Origin: Acridotheres tristis
Taxonomy: Eukaryota > Chordata > Aves > Passeriformes > Sturnidae
Reading direction: 5' to 3'
Length of the DNA: 64,000 bases
NCBI GenBank assembly: GCA_037013685.1
Contig: CM072894.1
Span: 29,263,529 to 29,327,528 of the forward strand
Shown piece after piece: positions 25,664 through 39,200 of the stretch. Each line of letters starts with the position of its first letter. Position 1 is the stretch's first letter. Position numbers and translations under genes: made by a program. The notes under the pieces were generated by a model. That model searched no databases. It was not told the origin of the DNA and saw only the letters and a list, made by a program, of their open reading frames with translations.

Positions 25664-28640
25664 CTCCTGTTCTCTACAGCATGAAGAATTTTAAAATAAT
25701 ATTAACAATTTAGGATAGGCGTCATTGCCAAGATAGTAAAATAAGATTTATGGCCTCAATATCTGCCTTGATTTCACTCAGGACACAGTGACCATGCATC
25801 TCTTAAGACTATCATTTCATTGCATCAGGAGTACAGCTAAGTAAAAACACAAGAAAAATTTTATTTCAGAAGAATGGTTCACTGCTGGTTTATCTGATTT
25901 GTCCCTTAATCCACAACTTGTATTTATTTCTTCCTTAGAAATATTGCAAAATTGCTTAAGGACAGGATGGCTCAAGGTCTGGTAATGGGATTTTTAGCCT
26001 TTCACATTCAGCTCATTTATCTGAGCATGGGTAGGTCTTTAGGTCAGTGAGTTGTTACCTGCTGACTCTTGTCCAGTGGCCTCTGAAAGAAATGAATGAC
26101 CAACTTTCACACGGTGAACAATTGTCTACCCAAAAGTTATGCCAAAAGGGAACAATAACAGAAGAAATAACATAGCTACACAAGAGTAGAGCCAAAATTT
26201 CTTTATGAGCAAAAAATAGGGTTTTTTCCCCTGACACTTTGGAATTATGCTGGTAAGGAGATTTGAGTAATCCAGCAGCTTCTCTTCTGCTTAGAGATAT
26301 ATTTTAGTGACCTTCACATTGAATCATATTTCTCTTGGACTAGCTCAGTACTTTTTGTGGGCAATAGATTTGGAAAAAATAGGAATTCCCAATCTTTGAA
26401 AAAAACCCCTTTCATCCTTATGAAATAAAACTTTGAAACATCAGTAAAATTCAATATTGTGCCTAAGAAACACTTAACACTGTAATAAAACGAGAAAATA
26501 ATAGGATATATATAAACACACTCACAAAAATAGCTGAATATGATCTTAAATTAAGGATGGAAAAAAAGAAAGCAATAAAGCCAGAATGGTACAAAAGAAG
26601 AAAGCACAGGCAAGATATTTCCTTTCGGTTAGAACTCCTTGGTTTATTTTTCCCATTAAGAGTATTCTGAGCAGCTCTTCCAGGTATAGACCTTGAAAGG
26701 AAAATGTGGGCAGGGTCAAAACTGAGGTGGGACTCCAGGAGTTCCCCTACCTGAGATTTCTAGCTACAAGTTCTACTTTTTGCTTTTTATTCAGTTTTGT
26801 CCTTCCCACTCCACAAAAAAACCTACACAGTTTGGTCTGATCTAGAGCTTTCCAAAAGAAATTGCATTTCATTATTTATGCGATTTCATCAGGTCTAGGC
26901 TCTATCCAACACTCTAACAAATAAACGCATCTGTTACATTTAACAGGTTTAAATTAAAATTTACATTTAACTGCAGCTGAAAGCAGTCTTTCCATTTAGA
27001 GACTGGTTTTAGCCTCTAAAGATCACTACAGACCACAGAGATCACTTGGTGTATGACTCTCGCTCACTTCTTAGTTCTCACTATGCTCTCATTGTTCTAC
27101 AGGTGTGAATTAGATAATCTCTAATGATCCAATTGGTTAACATATTTAAATTAAAGTTATCTGATATTTAGTTGAAGTTTGATGCTTCTGTTTCAGACCT
27201 CAAAAAGGCCTCAAATGTGTCTGTTTTTTTCCCACAAATATATTGTCTATGTATTTCTGCAAGTCTATAGAAAATATACATCTAGATTATCACATCTGTA
27301 TCAATGCCAGTAAAAAAAAAAAAAAATTCACAGGTACTTGTTTGATCATTCTTCAACTGTAATTAGAATTAATCATATGCAAACTTGATTGACAATTTCA
27401 TGTGTAAATTTGGTATGATTTGGTCTACATGTGCATTTGTTTATACAAAAACACCTAAAATTCATGCCTTCTGTGAATACAATAGAATAATAAAAAGATT
27501 TACTGCATATCACACCACTTTGTGTCCCGGATATTGCAGTGTGCTAATTATTCAGTGTACTCAGACAGTGTTCTAGGAGACTGAAGGTTAAACCTTTAGT
27601 ATCATCCATGATACAAGGCAATATTTCACTAGATATCTTAGTATTTCGTTTGATTCACTAGAAGAGTTACAAGCACAGAATAACTTGGCTGGAGGCTCAA
27701 CTAGTCAAAAACTCTCCCATTTTCTGGAAAAGTATAATGGATATAACTGTGAGCTGACTGCATGAAGATGCTGTAGATGTATCATGATGCAAGGAAAACA
27801 AAACAGAGAATGTGAGAATCCAGTCCTGTGTCATTTACAGTGTTAGGATAAAGACAATCTGTAGCAGTTTTTGTCATAGACTCCCGTAGTCTACATCACT
27901 AAAATTCCCTGTGCCCCAGAAACTTCTGTTCGTTTGTTTATGTTACACCATTTCAGTTCAGCACATTCAGCTAAACTGAAGCAATCCCAATTTAAATTTA
28001 AATAATAGCATTCATGTTGAGATGGAGTTCAGTAGTTCCATAGTTCTAAAATGATATTTCAAGCTAACCCACTGAAGTTCTATTGTGTAGTGGTAAGAAA
28101 AATTACCTAGCTGTTATCTTGCGCTTACACAGAGTATTGCATCTCAGAAGGTAAAGGCCTCAGACCAAAGCTGTGCAGGAGTTGAGGCAATTCCCTGGTA
28201 AATTAGGCAATTATTTCCTATTAACAAGCCCTGAGTAAAGCTCAGTAAATAATTTGCAGACACAAGCTCAGGATTTGGCACAGGGATTGCAAGGTGGTGT
28301 GCAGGTGGAAGGCAGTGCCCCTGCCAGCAGTTTCTGGGCTCTCTTTTGGCATCTTCTCATTCTCCCCATTCTGAGAACAGCTCAAACCCATCAGATGAGC
28401 AGGATGTCTGTGGCACTGCACGTCTGCTTGGCCAGAACACAACTTCCAGATCTGCTGTGCCTAGGGGTTAACTTCATCCTGTAAGCCACAACATTCCCAG
28501 CATCCATGAAGAGCTACAAAGAGAAACTGCTAAAATCTGCAGAGATGTCGGCCTCTTTTAAGTGGAAACCCCCTTTGCTGTAAGTGCACAGAGCATGGCT
28601 TTAGGCTCAAAGTGGATGTTTTCATTTGCATTGAACAGCC
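25664..28640. other. No gene recognised
   Basis: AT-rich unique sequence with a poly-A run of 15 at 27312-27326. No element or exon could be supported. Confidence 0.5.
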
Positions 28641-29110
28641 TCTGCTGAGGCCCTGGTGACTCCGAGGTCAGTGATGTGCATCCCAGGCGGAAGTGCTGTG
28701 GTAGATCCAACGCCGATCACACTCGCGTGGGCCTCAGGTGAGAGAAAAGCCAATTTAACAGTATTTCAGCGATGGGACATCAGAGCAAATCCGTGTGTGC
28801 TGCTGAACGGCCAAACCAACAACAAGTCATGCTCCGGGTGGGGTAAGCGTGTGGGTGGGGATGAGAGAGAATAGGTCTTTGTCAGACAGCACACCAGGGC
28901 TCCAGATCAAAACATTCTTCAGCCTCGGAGGGGATTCATCATCCAAAGTTCGATGCAAGCCTGAATCTCATTGCTACTCCTCTCCACACACTGAGCTAAA
29001 TCAAATTCCCATGTGCGAGACTGAAACGTGAATCCCAATTGCAGAGCTTGGCCCCATCTCTAATTGTAATATTATCAGAAGCAAGCTTTCCAAGGAAAAG
29101 TGAGGGGGCA
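28641..29110. promoter_or_regulatory. CpG-retaining candidate regulatory element
   Basis: The 200 bases at 28661-28860 carry about eleven CpGs, much denser than the background though not enough for a CpG island. The right part (28980-29110) is non-repetitive and contains TCTAATTGTAATATTATCAG, with homeodomain-like cores. No repeat family was recognised. The call is inferred from composition alone. Confidence 0.3.
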
Positions 29111-30089
29111 TCACACATCTAACACCCTGCACATAAAATATGCTGGACCAAATTCTTGCATTTACGTTTTGCTATCGAAGCCTCCAGAATAATGTTGATT
29201 TAAGCAGTAGGAGCTCTGTGCCTATGTCTCCCTGTGATATGCATGTTGTCCCTGTGCCAAAGCCAGAAATAAAGTCTTAGGGTTATCAAGGCAGAGGAAA
29301 CTATTGAACTCAAGGGAGATTGGGAAAGACTCGAATCCTAGTGTTTTGACTAGGATTTATTTCACAGTAATGGAGGCATTAATGATTTTTCACACAAAGG
29401 CAAAGCTAGGCAGAATATACCAGTGTGCATGTGTGTGTGTGTGTGTGAGGGAGGAGAAGGGTAGAGGCAAATGTGAGTGGCTTTACACTAAAATTAAATC
29501 TGGCTTTTCCATAAAACAGATGTTATGATACCCTTTAAAAATAATTAAATTAACAGCAAACAGAAATGTTCAGGAGAAGGAATTTGGGGTTGGGATTTTG
29601 GCATTAGTAATTCCCTATACTTAATCCATAAAAGTTTTCTTTTATGTTTACAGAAGGGGGTTAAAAAAAGAAGCAAGTCTGTTACTAAAGAATTTTAAGA
29701 TACAGTGGAGATGTGAAAGGCACAGAAGATTTTCATTTCCTGTGTTATAGGGTGCAAATAATATCAGTATGAAAAACCTGGCAGGAAGATTTAAGATAGC
29801 AGTTTTTACATTGATAAGTATTTGTTCATTTCCTGACAACAAAAAATATAAATCTCTTCAGAAATTAAATACCCTGGCTTGTTGAAGCACTTTTGTGACG
29901 TTCTGTGGTAGACTGGCTTCCTTTCATTGGAAATCCACAGCTAGAATAATAATCACAGCATCAGTTATTATACTTGTATCAGTTCTGTGCTGCAAGAGGC
30001 TAATACAGTGTATGGCCGAATTCTCCTACTTTTGTGTCACTTATTTTCTCTGTGGGCCAGATTTGCATTTTAATGGAAGTAGTTTATAG
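29111..30089. other. No gene recognised; contains a short (GT)n
   Basis: AT-rich unique sequence with a (GT)n microsatellite at 29430-29447. Nothing else was recognised. Confidence 0.55.
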
Positions 30090-30660
30090 ACTTCTTTGCT
30101 GCCTTCATAGTGCCACAAGTGGCATCATTAAGTGAGTTAAGCCGGATTAATGCTGATAGTAAAGTCAGATAATACAATAACAGAGGCCTTCATTTCCATT
30201 TGGATTAGGTGAAGAGAGCAGGCCTGTCTGGTGCAGGGTGATAATTTGTAAGCGCGATATGTTGTACTTGAGAGGATAAGATTAAATTTAGTGGGTTTAA
30301 CTGTCATCCCAGTAAGTCAATTACTTCATCTTTTCAGGCTTTGAATTTATTTTATAAATAAAATAAATGGAATATTGAGCTGCTCCACAACCATTTCGAG
30401 CTTCCATGAAGAAGAATTACACATGCTGGGCCAAAAAAAAAAAAAAAAAAGGCAAGAAAGGGGAGGGGAGAAAGGGCTTCTGATTCGGCTTCACAAGCAA
30501 AGTACAAACTGCATTCAAGTGCCATCATGGCAACAGCTCGGGAATATTGTCTGTTTCTCATATCACAAGCATGACAGATTCCATTGTGACTTTAGTTTAT
30601 TCATAATAGGAAATATTTGTGTTGTGCCTGGCCTTTTCTATTTATATCTATTAGATTGAA
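30090..30660. promoter_or_regulatory. Candidate conserved non-coding element split by poly-A
   Basis: A non-repetitive block rich in developmental factor motifs: the perfect palindromic TGCCACAAGTGGCA at 30111-30124, TTAAGTG at 30128-30134 (NKX2-like), and GGATTA at 30144-30149 and 30202-30207 (OTX/PITX-like). It retains CpGs in TAAGCGCGATATG near 30250. A poly-A run of 18 at 30433-30450 interrupts it. No coding frame or repeat family was recognised. Conservation is inferred, not measured. Confidence 0.35.
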
Positions 30661-33600
30661 GAAGGAATACACTAAAATACTGATCACTGCTATCATTTAA
30701 CTCTTTTACTTTTTTCCTCTGCTTGCCATCTCCTCTGTATTTCATGCTTGCACCTTGCTGCTAAGGGAGTCTCAAATAGATAAAAATAAATGAGAATTTG
30801 TTGAATTTTGATTTATGTCAGATAAACCCTTTTTTAATTTGTCTGTCTTCTCTCCCCATCTCCACCCTTATTTGGACACCAAATCCCTGCAATACTATTT
30901 CTTGGGCACGGAAAGTTTGAAAGCTTTCTGTAAATTAGATACAGATAGATAAGCACCAACATCTTTATTTCCATCCACAGACCCAGAACACAAGTGATGT
31001 CAAGGGATTCTAAGCATATCATCAAGAGAGTGCCTATGCAAAGCCAGAGATGATTTCAGAAGCCCCCCCAAACTCCAGATCCTTTCACAACATCCTTTCC
31101 AAATAATTTTCTCCTGTGATTCCTGCTGTGGGGTATTATCACTTGCAAGAGAAAAAAAGCCTCAGCTAGTTTCTTTTAAGCTTTTGATAAAGCTCAGCAC
31201 TGCAATGAACTGAAGTTTTCAGGTCTTATATGGCAAGGTACCAGGCACCCTCATCTCCCACTGATGCTGAGAAAGAGCTGGCAGTAATCTCCTGAAAAAG
31301 GGAGGGAAAAAGGATGGAGCTAAAGGCTAAGGAAAGTTCTTTTCATTCCCATGTGAATGCTTGGCACATGGACCACCAGCTAATTCAGTCAGATGACCAT
31401 CCTAAGAGCCTGGAATTAAAGGGTACTTTACAGAAGGACCCATCGTAGGAACCCTGATACCCAAAAAAATTAAAGCACCTCTAGAAAGACAACAGCAATG
31501 GAAAATTCAGACAGGCTTGCCTAGGACATGCCTTTTTATTTTCCTGCATCTCTCACACATGGCAGCTGTCCAGTTTCACTGGGCACTGCAAGGTGAAAGG
31601 CACCCTTCTGAGCTGAGGGAGTAGCATGAGAACATACTCTGACACTTTGTGCCAAGGAGCAATTGTCTTCCACACAGTTAGGCTGACCCAAACCATAAGT
31701 AAATATCTATTTGCAATGGGAGCTTATGGCATGTTTGACTCTCTTTTATGCTAGTAGAGATTACACATCGCTTCCCAAAAGTCAGAGGAATCACTCAACA
31801 ACCAAACTTCTAAGGCAAAGAGCAGGGTCTTTTCATGACACAAAGTTATATGAAATAAAATAGGATGAAGGATCAAATGACAGGACATGTATCTTAAGCA
31901 GAGGACACCATTTAACAGTGATTCCTCTGCAGTTTGGAGGTATTCAGCAAAAAATGCTGTTCTTTGAAAAGTGTTAAATAATACAATTTCATAATTTCAT
32001 GACACAATTTGATGGTCAGTTTGAGTTTCAGGTATCTTAAAATCTAACAAACTTCTTTAAATTTTCCTTAGAGGATGACATTTACATCTTCCCATCTTTT
32101 GTTGTTGAACCATTTCTGTAATTACTTATATAGGGACACTAAATGACTTTAATATTCACAGGGTTGATTTGCTGATATATATGAAGTTTATAATCAAAAT
32201 CCCAGTACTGAGTGCTCTTACAGATATCAGTGTCCCATTTTCTCTCAAATTAGCAATGTCATGCAAGTTTTGAGAGGCTGTAATTAAAACCTCAACAGAG
32301 CAGAAAAGCCCCAGCCTCATTCTGCTCAAAAATGAGTCTTCCCTTAGCTTTAACACTGGGGATTTTTTCCTTCTTGCATCTGAGTGTTGTGACTATGATC
32401 CAAATTATGCCTTTTTTTGGACACAGGGATGCCATGGGGTTTTTATGTGCAGATGTCAATATGGCAGAATTTGACCAGCTTGACTTTAATCTGCCCTGAT
32501 TTGTCACACAGTTCAGCCAATTGAGTTCCTTAGATGGTATGGAAAATTGGTGCTGCTTTTCTCCAGAATGCCTGTTCACACACTACTAGCACAGTGCACA
32601 GACAGTCAAGTGTGCAGTAAATGAAAAGCACAATAGCTCAGTGGGTTTGCCACAACCAGCAGGGCTATTGCCCCTAGTTACTAAGTTAGCTGAGCTATTT
32701 CAGGGAAATTAGACTGTATGGCAAAATTAGGTACCTCGATGTCTTCTCTGCTGTGCTACCTGAGCATCTCACAATGCTTAGTGTTAACAACTAATGTGTG
32801 AAATAGGGCAATATTAGCTTTCATTTTCCAGGAAGTGTCACAAAAAGAGATAAGTGCAGGCTTAAAGGTACTCAAGATGTTAAAAAATACAGAGAAATAA
32901 GTATTCACTAGTTTATAAGCCTTCTTTCCTGACCTTTCCCCTTTTCTCTTCCAAGGACTCAACTGACCTGATTGGATTGGGATGTAAATCCCCCAGGACA
33001 CACCTGCTTTATATCTTTTGCTATTTAAATATTTTTTTCAATCAGTTTTTAGGTGATATTAACAGGCAGAAGTCCTTATGGCCAAAGAAGCCCCTCAGTC
33101 ACTATATGATGTTACTGTGGGAGAGCTGAGCAGAAGCTCTGTGACAGGCTCTCTGAGGAAAGAGGCATTTCTACAGAGACCAGCAAGGCTAAAATCCGTT
33201 CAATATTCTGTTTGATGAGCAGCTCAGTCCAAAACCTTGGCAAGCTTCCACTTATTTGAAAAGAAAGGAGAAATGCGTGGAAAGCCTTTGCCATGCAGGA
33301 ATCCAAATGGGCTGGCATTGTCATGATGAACACTGAGGTACAAGGTCAAAGCGGTTGTTCCAGTGCACATGGGATCCTTAGGGCCAGCTGTCACCCCACC
33401 TTATGCAAGTTTTATGGTGACATAAAGTCTCTGAGGCTGATGAATTTGCTTCAGGCCAGTTATTTAAGGTATTTGAAATTTATGTCTGCACGTCATACAG
33501 GATTGGTGGAATTTATACTTATCCAGAGTATATAGAAGTATTATAGAAGTCCTCTAAGTGCCAAACATGGCTGTACTTGAAATTGTTCTTATCTGATAAA

Positions 33601-35559
33601 GGAGAGCTTTGTTCATATTGGTATCAGAGGCAGAAGTCTGTTTATTTGTTATCCATCAGTTGCCTTAGAGTGTATATGTGTTTTAGGAGGGACAGAAGTG
33701 AAGACAGAAATCAAGCTGAAAGAACTGCAGCAGGATCTTGACTTGACTTCATATAACTCTGTGTGAGCTATTAAATTTAATTAATATTAAATGGTGTGAC
33801 AGGGAAGGTTCTGCCCATGCCAGCCTTCAAATAAACCAGCCCTTTTTTTACTGTTTTGGTTCTGCCAAATGCAGGAGGTTTACTAAGCTTGTATTAGACG
33901 GCTTTGACAAAGAGTTCAAAACGATTTAAAATCTCCTGGACACTTGATAAAGAAATATGTATTAAAAATGCCATAAAAAGTATGGAAAAACTGAAATTAA
34001 AGACCTGTGCCAGCCAGTCGCAAAATAATTTCTACCCATGAGATCATGTTATCCCATTCAGAGTACAGAACAGAGGGAAAGTTTAGGAATTCAAATCCTT
34101 TTGAACATGATACTGTAGCTGCAACAGCAGGGCCGGATTTATGGATTTGTAGAGTAGTTAACACCCTTTTGCATTTACCAAAGTGTTATGTCTTGTACAT
34201 TAGGTCAAGATGCCCAGAATAGAACAGTCTGGTTTTATCAGGCAGTTATTAAAATGCAGCATAAATCCATTTTAGTCATTGCAGGGAAGATCCTTTGTCA
34301 CTAACAGCAGCTCCTAACAACTGTTGAGTTAAAGTCAGGTGCTTCCAGACTGAAAACCTCTCTTTTCCAAGACTGAAATAAAACAGGTATGGCAGAAAGG
34401 AGAATAATCACAGGCTGGTAAGAGCATGAATCTAGCTGGGATATGCTGTCCTTCAAGGCTGGTGTCAGGAAGCCACTGAACAGCTCTGAAAACACAGGAG
34501 GGACCAGCCCTCAGAAAGCAGTGCAGGGGTTAGAGAGGGCAAAAAAGAGCTTTTAAGCAGCTGCAGCCAGCTATCCCAGGATCGTCTAAATACTGCATAC
34601 ATGTGAGATGTTGGAAGTAACATTTGAGTCTACAGGGGCTACCACTAAACACATGATTTACATGAGCATCATCTCTTTTTTCTCTTCTTCAATCTCTCTT
34701 TTAACATATATTCTCATCTCAATATGCAGAATATACCAGTTTTAGAGGAAGAATGAGAAGAATTCTTCAAAAGAAAGAGGAATGAATGGGTGTGAAGTGA
34801 GTATCAGAGTGTGATTTTCATGTCAGGGAGGGTCAGTGATGGGATGAGCAGGAGGAGTGTATGCAGCTGCATTAATTCTGCATCCAGCTAACTCAATCCC
34901 CATCTTGCATCTAAGAAAAACCTACTTGCCAGAAGGAAAACAGTTCAGTACATTGAACTGCCTACTGAGGAAGCTAATGGAGCATTTTATGAATGAAAAA
35001 AGAGTGCAGCAAGCTCAGCTCAATAAAGATGGGTTGAACTCCAGAAGAGAAATTAATGAAAATATACAATAATAGGACTAAATATTATACAACAGTCCAT
35101 TTGTGCAGATTTGGGTGGAGAAAATAATATTATGATGTTCCTTGAGTATGTGACCCCTTATCTAGTGACTGTACCATGAGACACGTGTACAATGTTAGTT
35201 TTACATTTGAATGTGCTGCCTTTTCCTTTGCATCTTATAGTTTTCAAAGGTAGAGCCATGACTTTTCTGACTATACCTCCGTGTGGAGAATTTTTAAGCT
35301 TAATATTATCTTTCCATGGGAATGGAAGAACGCCCATATGTACCTCACAACATTTTCACATGCTTCACTGCAGATAAAAGAAACTATTTCAGAAGGTGCT
35401 GTTACTTTAAGGATTGACTTGTCACCTGTTAAAATTATATCTGTCAGCAGGCTGAGATTTAGAGAAACTTTGGACTGCAAGTACATGGATTGACATTTAT
35501 GTGTTGGTCTGGATAATTTTATCATGTTCTTCATGCCTGGCATCAATTTAACCAATTCT
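30661..35559. other. No gene recognised
   Basis: Nearly 5 kb of AT-rich unique sequence. Short frames on both strands are unrecognisable. No repeat longer than about 20 bases was noticed. Confidence 0.5.
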
Positions 35560-36260
35560 TAAATTCTGTATCACACTTTTTTTATAAGATTTTATTTTTT
35601 AACAAAGAAGGTTAAGGTAATTTACTCACCATGCTTATTATATATGAAGTTGTTGAAATAATGAGGGCAATAAAATTGAATTCAGCATTGTCTTTATTGG
35701 TTTGAAGGTTACATTCATAAGCTTTGTTTGTTTTAATAAGTTTATTGTACAGTCTTAGGCATATGTTATTATGCAGGGATGGATATGCTTTGAATATTTT
35801 TGTAATTGTGGGTAGTATAAAAGTCATTTTCTGTTAGATTGCACAAATCCATTACATTAGTAGAAAGATACATTATTGTAATAGGATTAATGTGCAACAC
35901 ATAAACATGATCAGTAATATTCTTTTTGATAAATTATCTCATTTTAATGACTTGGAATGTAGAGAGATTTCAGGATAGTTCCATCTTTGATTTGCATAAT
36001 TGTATTACAGACAGACAAATTGCATTATATTCTTCATTAACAATAGATGGCTTGTATAACTATTGTATTTTTGAAGGCACTGCTTTTATGTTCATCCTGT
36101 AATTTGTCATTTTATGACACCACTGTTTAGCTTAGTTTGGAGAGAATAGAAGCTAAAAGATTATTTGATTTTAGCTGAGTGCAGTAATATCTTTGCGTTC
36201 AACAGTAATGCAGTGAGCTATTGTTTGTTTTAACAAATTATCATCCACAGCTAAAGTTAG
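35560..36260. promoter_or_regulatory. AT-rich candidate element with octamer and SOX-like sites
   Basis: The POU octamer ATTTGCAT lies at 35990-35997, within ATTTGCATAAT. A SOX-like AACAATAG lies at 36039-36046, about 40 bases downstream. Further SOX- or FOX-like motifs (AACAAAG, TTTGTTTG, TATTGT) and many TAAT cores are spread over the block. There is no repeat family or coding frame. AT-rich DNA produces such motifs by chance, so this is a hypothesis. Confidence 0.35.
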
Positions 36261-39200
36261 TTAAAAAAATATTCTTCTCATTTGTGGCAGATCCCACATT
36301 CATGGCATTTCACTGCAAAGTGTCAGCACTTGTAAATGAACTTCAGTGTAAAAACACAACATAAAATTAAATTAGATCCATCAGAATGTTTTCTCCTTCT
36401 CTACTTGGGCTCACTCTCTCTTTTTCTCCTTTGCACATGCACACACACACAAACACGTGGTCTGTCTTGCTCTCACTGAGTTCTTTAGGGTTTCATAATT
36501 CCACAGGCTAAATATATCTGCTGAATTGCAAATTATATCATGAAATGTATAATTCATTTTTTCAATGGCAAATCCTCCTCTTTTAAAATCATGTGTTTTC
36601 TCCATGGAAAGTTAAATATTCTCAGATATGTTTTAAGATAAATTATTTTTTAATTTTTCTCTAACCAAACCTTGTTCAATCATATTTGACTGCTAAGAAC
36701 ACCAGTAAATTAAAAATCAGTAGTTTGAGACAGGTTTGCACTCCTACCATATCAAAACCAAGTTCTTATTTTAGAAAATGTAAGAGTTGCACCTAGTTGG
36801 GGCATCTAGAGCACTGTGATTCTTGAAAAAGAAATTGGCTTTAGAAAGAAATTATTATGGCCAAATCAAAAATAGATACCTATGATTGATGATTCCCTAT
36901 CTAAATGCAAGCCAGAATTCGGGTCTAGCTCACTGAAGTTTAATATGTTATAAAAAATTTTAAAAATCTGAGCCAATATTCTTGTAATTTGATCTTAAAT
37001 ATAGGCTGTTAATTTAGATTCTGATCCTATAAGAGCATACTTATTATTGCATGAAATGGGTGATTCTAACCATGCTGATGCAACAAATCTCAAATGAAAT
37101 CGTGATCCTATAAAACAAGTAGAAGTGCAGTTGTAAGTCCTTAGAGTCCAGGATTTCACCCTTGTCATTCATCTACTAACACCTGAGCTCTGACCTCCCT
37201 AATAATGTTGGGGGTTTTTAATACATAAACCATTGAAAATAAACTTTATAGCTGAGAAAAAGAGAAGGAATCTGGACCAAAAATACATATTCCTTTAGCA
37301 GCTTGAGTACGTGATTACAATGGTTTTGGAGGCTTTTAACTTCTTATATTTTGTAAATATTTTTGTCAAAATGAGCCAAAAATTAAAAAATCCTTATCTT
37401 GGATTTTTTAATTCTTCCAGAGAAGAAATATATAGTAAGTTAATAAAACACAAATTCTCACATTTTTTTAGAACACCGTACACCTTCTATAGAATAAAAA
37501 GGAAAAAAATTGGTACAACAGGGTGGAATATATATAGCTGAGTATATTCATGGTGAAATGAAGAAAATTCTGGACTTACCTTGACTTATTTGGACTATAT
37601 TTTTAAAGCTTATTCCTTTTAGTTTTCTCAAAATATCTTTCACGGAAGCGGTATCTGCCCACTCCTATGCTGAAAGTGTTATTGGATATTATTCCAAAAG
37701 GCAGAAGGTTAATATTTCACTATCTGTCTTCTTGGAATCTCTTTGAATGTCTCCACTTTGGCAAAAGGTTTTGGTAAAACCTTAGTTCTCCAGTAAGGGA
37801 GGATAAACATGATCTGCACCATCACATGGCTTCCATAATACTGAATTAAGAGAGAGAAAGAGAGATATTACTGAGATTAAGAGTTAATGAACTCTGCATA
37901 TGCAAGGACAGTTTCTGGAATGTATCAGAGTCAGAGACTGCTTGCAGAAAATTCCCAAACACAAAATAGAACTACATTTACAAGCCATTTGTGACCATCC
38001 AATGACCAAGCAGTGTGAACATTTACATGAGCTCTGTCAAAAGTCATTGTCAAGAATGTTTCAGCACTGATATCTACAGCTGACCTCCTCAGCCCACCCA
38101 GCACTGTACATTGCTGATGAGTCAGTCTGAGAGGGTTTTATGCCTCCTGACACCTTGGATCAAACATGGAGACACACTGGTTTTGCCCGGTTCCCATTTT
38201 TTGTATGTTTTGTAAATGTTCACATTGCAAGGCAATTGAGATCTAGTATCATACATATTTAATGCTCCAAAGGACTTCAGGAAATATTTTTTGTTGCTTA
38301 TACTAAATTGCCAGAAGTGTCACAAAACAAGTAATGTGAAAAATGAGCTTATGCTGTTATTTACCATCACAAAAACTCCTCTAGTCAAATATCCACAGGC
38401 CGCACTTTCTCAAAAGCACAATTCTATAGGTTGTTTAAGTAGGGCAAAGCAATCACATCCTCATCAGTTGCATTTACCGTGGCTCACTGTCACATATGCT
38501 CTTCCAAATTTACCTCTGTGCTCTCCAGATGGAAAGCCAGAGCACTCTGAATGAAGTTTCACTCACCAAAACTGGTCCATGTGACCATATCACATGGGAT
38601 AAACTGAGCTTGGAAAGGAGTCAGGGGAGGCTTGAGTCCAGGCCACCACTGACTCATCCTCTGATGCAAGACAAGCCCATTCTGCTTTTATGCCTGCTTT
38701 TGTTGTTCATTCTCTCCATTAAGATGCCCTAGAGCAGGTTTTCCTTCCTGCATCATTTAACCATGGATATTAGAAAGATAAAGAGGGACAAATATTTTAA
38801 GATGCACATTTACTCTTCAATTAGCTGCTTTCCATGGTCTAACTCTTATTAATGCGTGTGGAGGAAGTTCCCTCAGAGAGGACATATTACAACACCAGTG
38901 ATTTTAAGTCTTGGAAGTTTTCCTTGTCCACCAGGAGAATAATTATAAGTATCAACAGAAATAAAAGCTGTCACATGTAAAAATATATCAAGCTAGAAGG
39001 AAAAATCCCTAAACAAACAAGCATCACCTTTTTTAAACGTTTCCCTTAAAATAATTCTTCTCTCTTTTTTCTCCCTTTAAGAGATTCCTTTGAAGAGAAA
39101 AACCGGATCCATATGCTGTATTGTCCATGTGGAAACTAAACATAACCCCCTTCAGGAATTAATAAGATTAAGTTACACTTCAGTGGGAAATGAGTGTACA

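Noticed and set aside
30433..30450. Poly-A run as the tail of a processed pseudogene
   Set aside because: The upstream sequence has no recognisable coding similarity, and no target-site duplication was found; it looks like a homopolymer inside a unique block.
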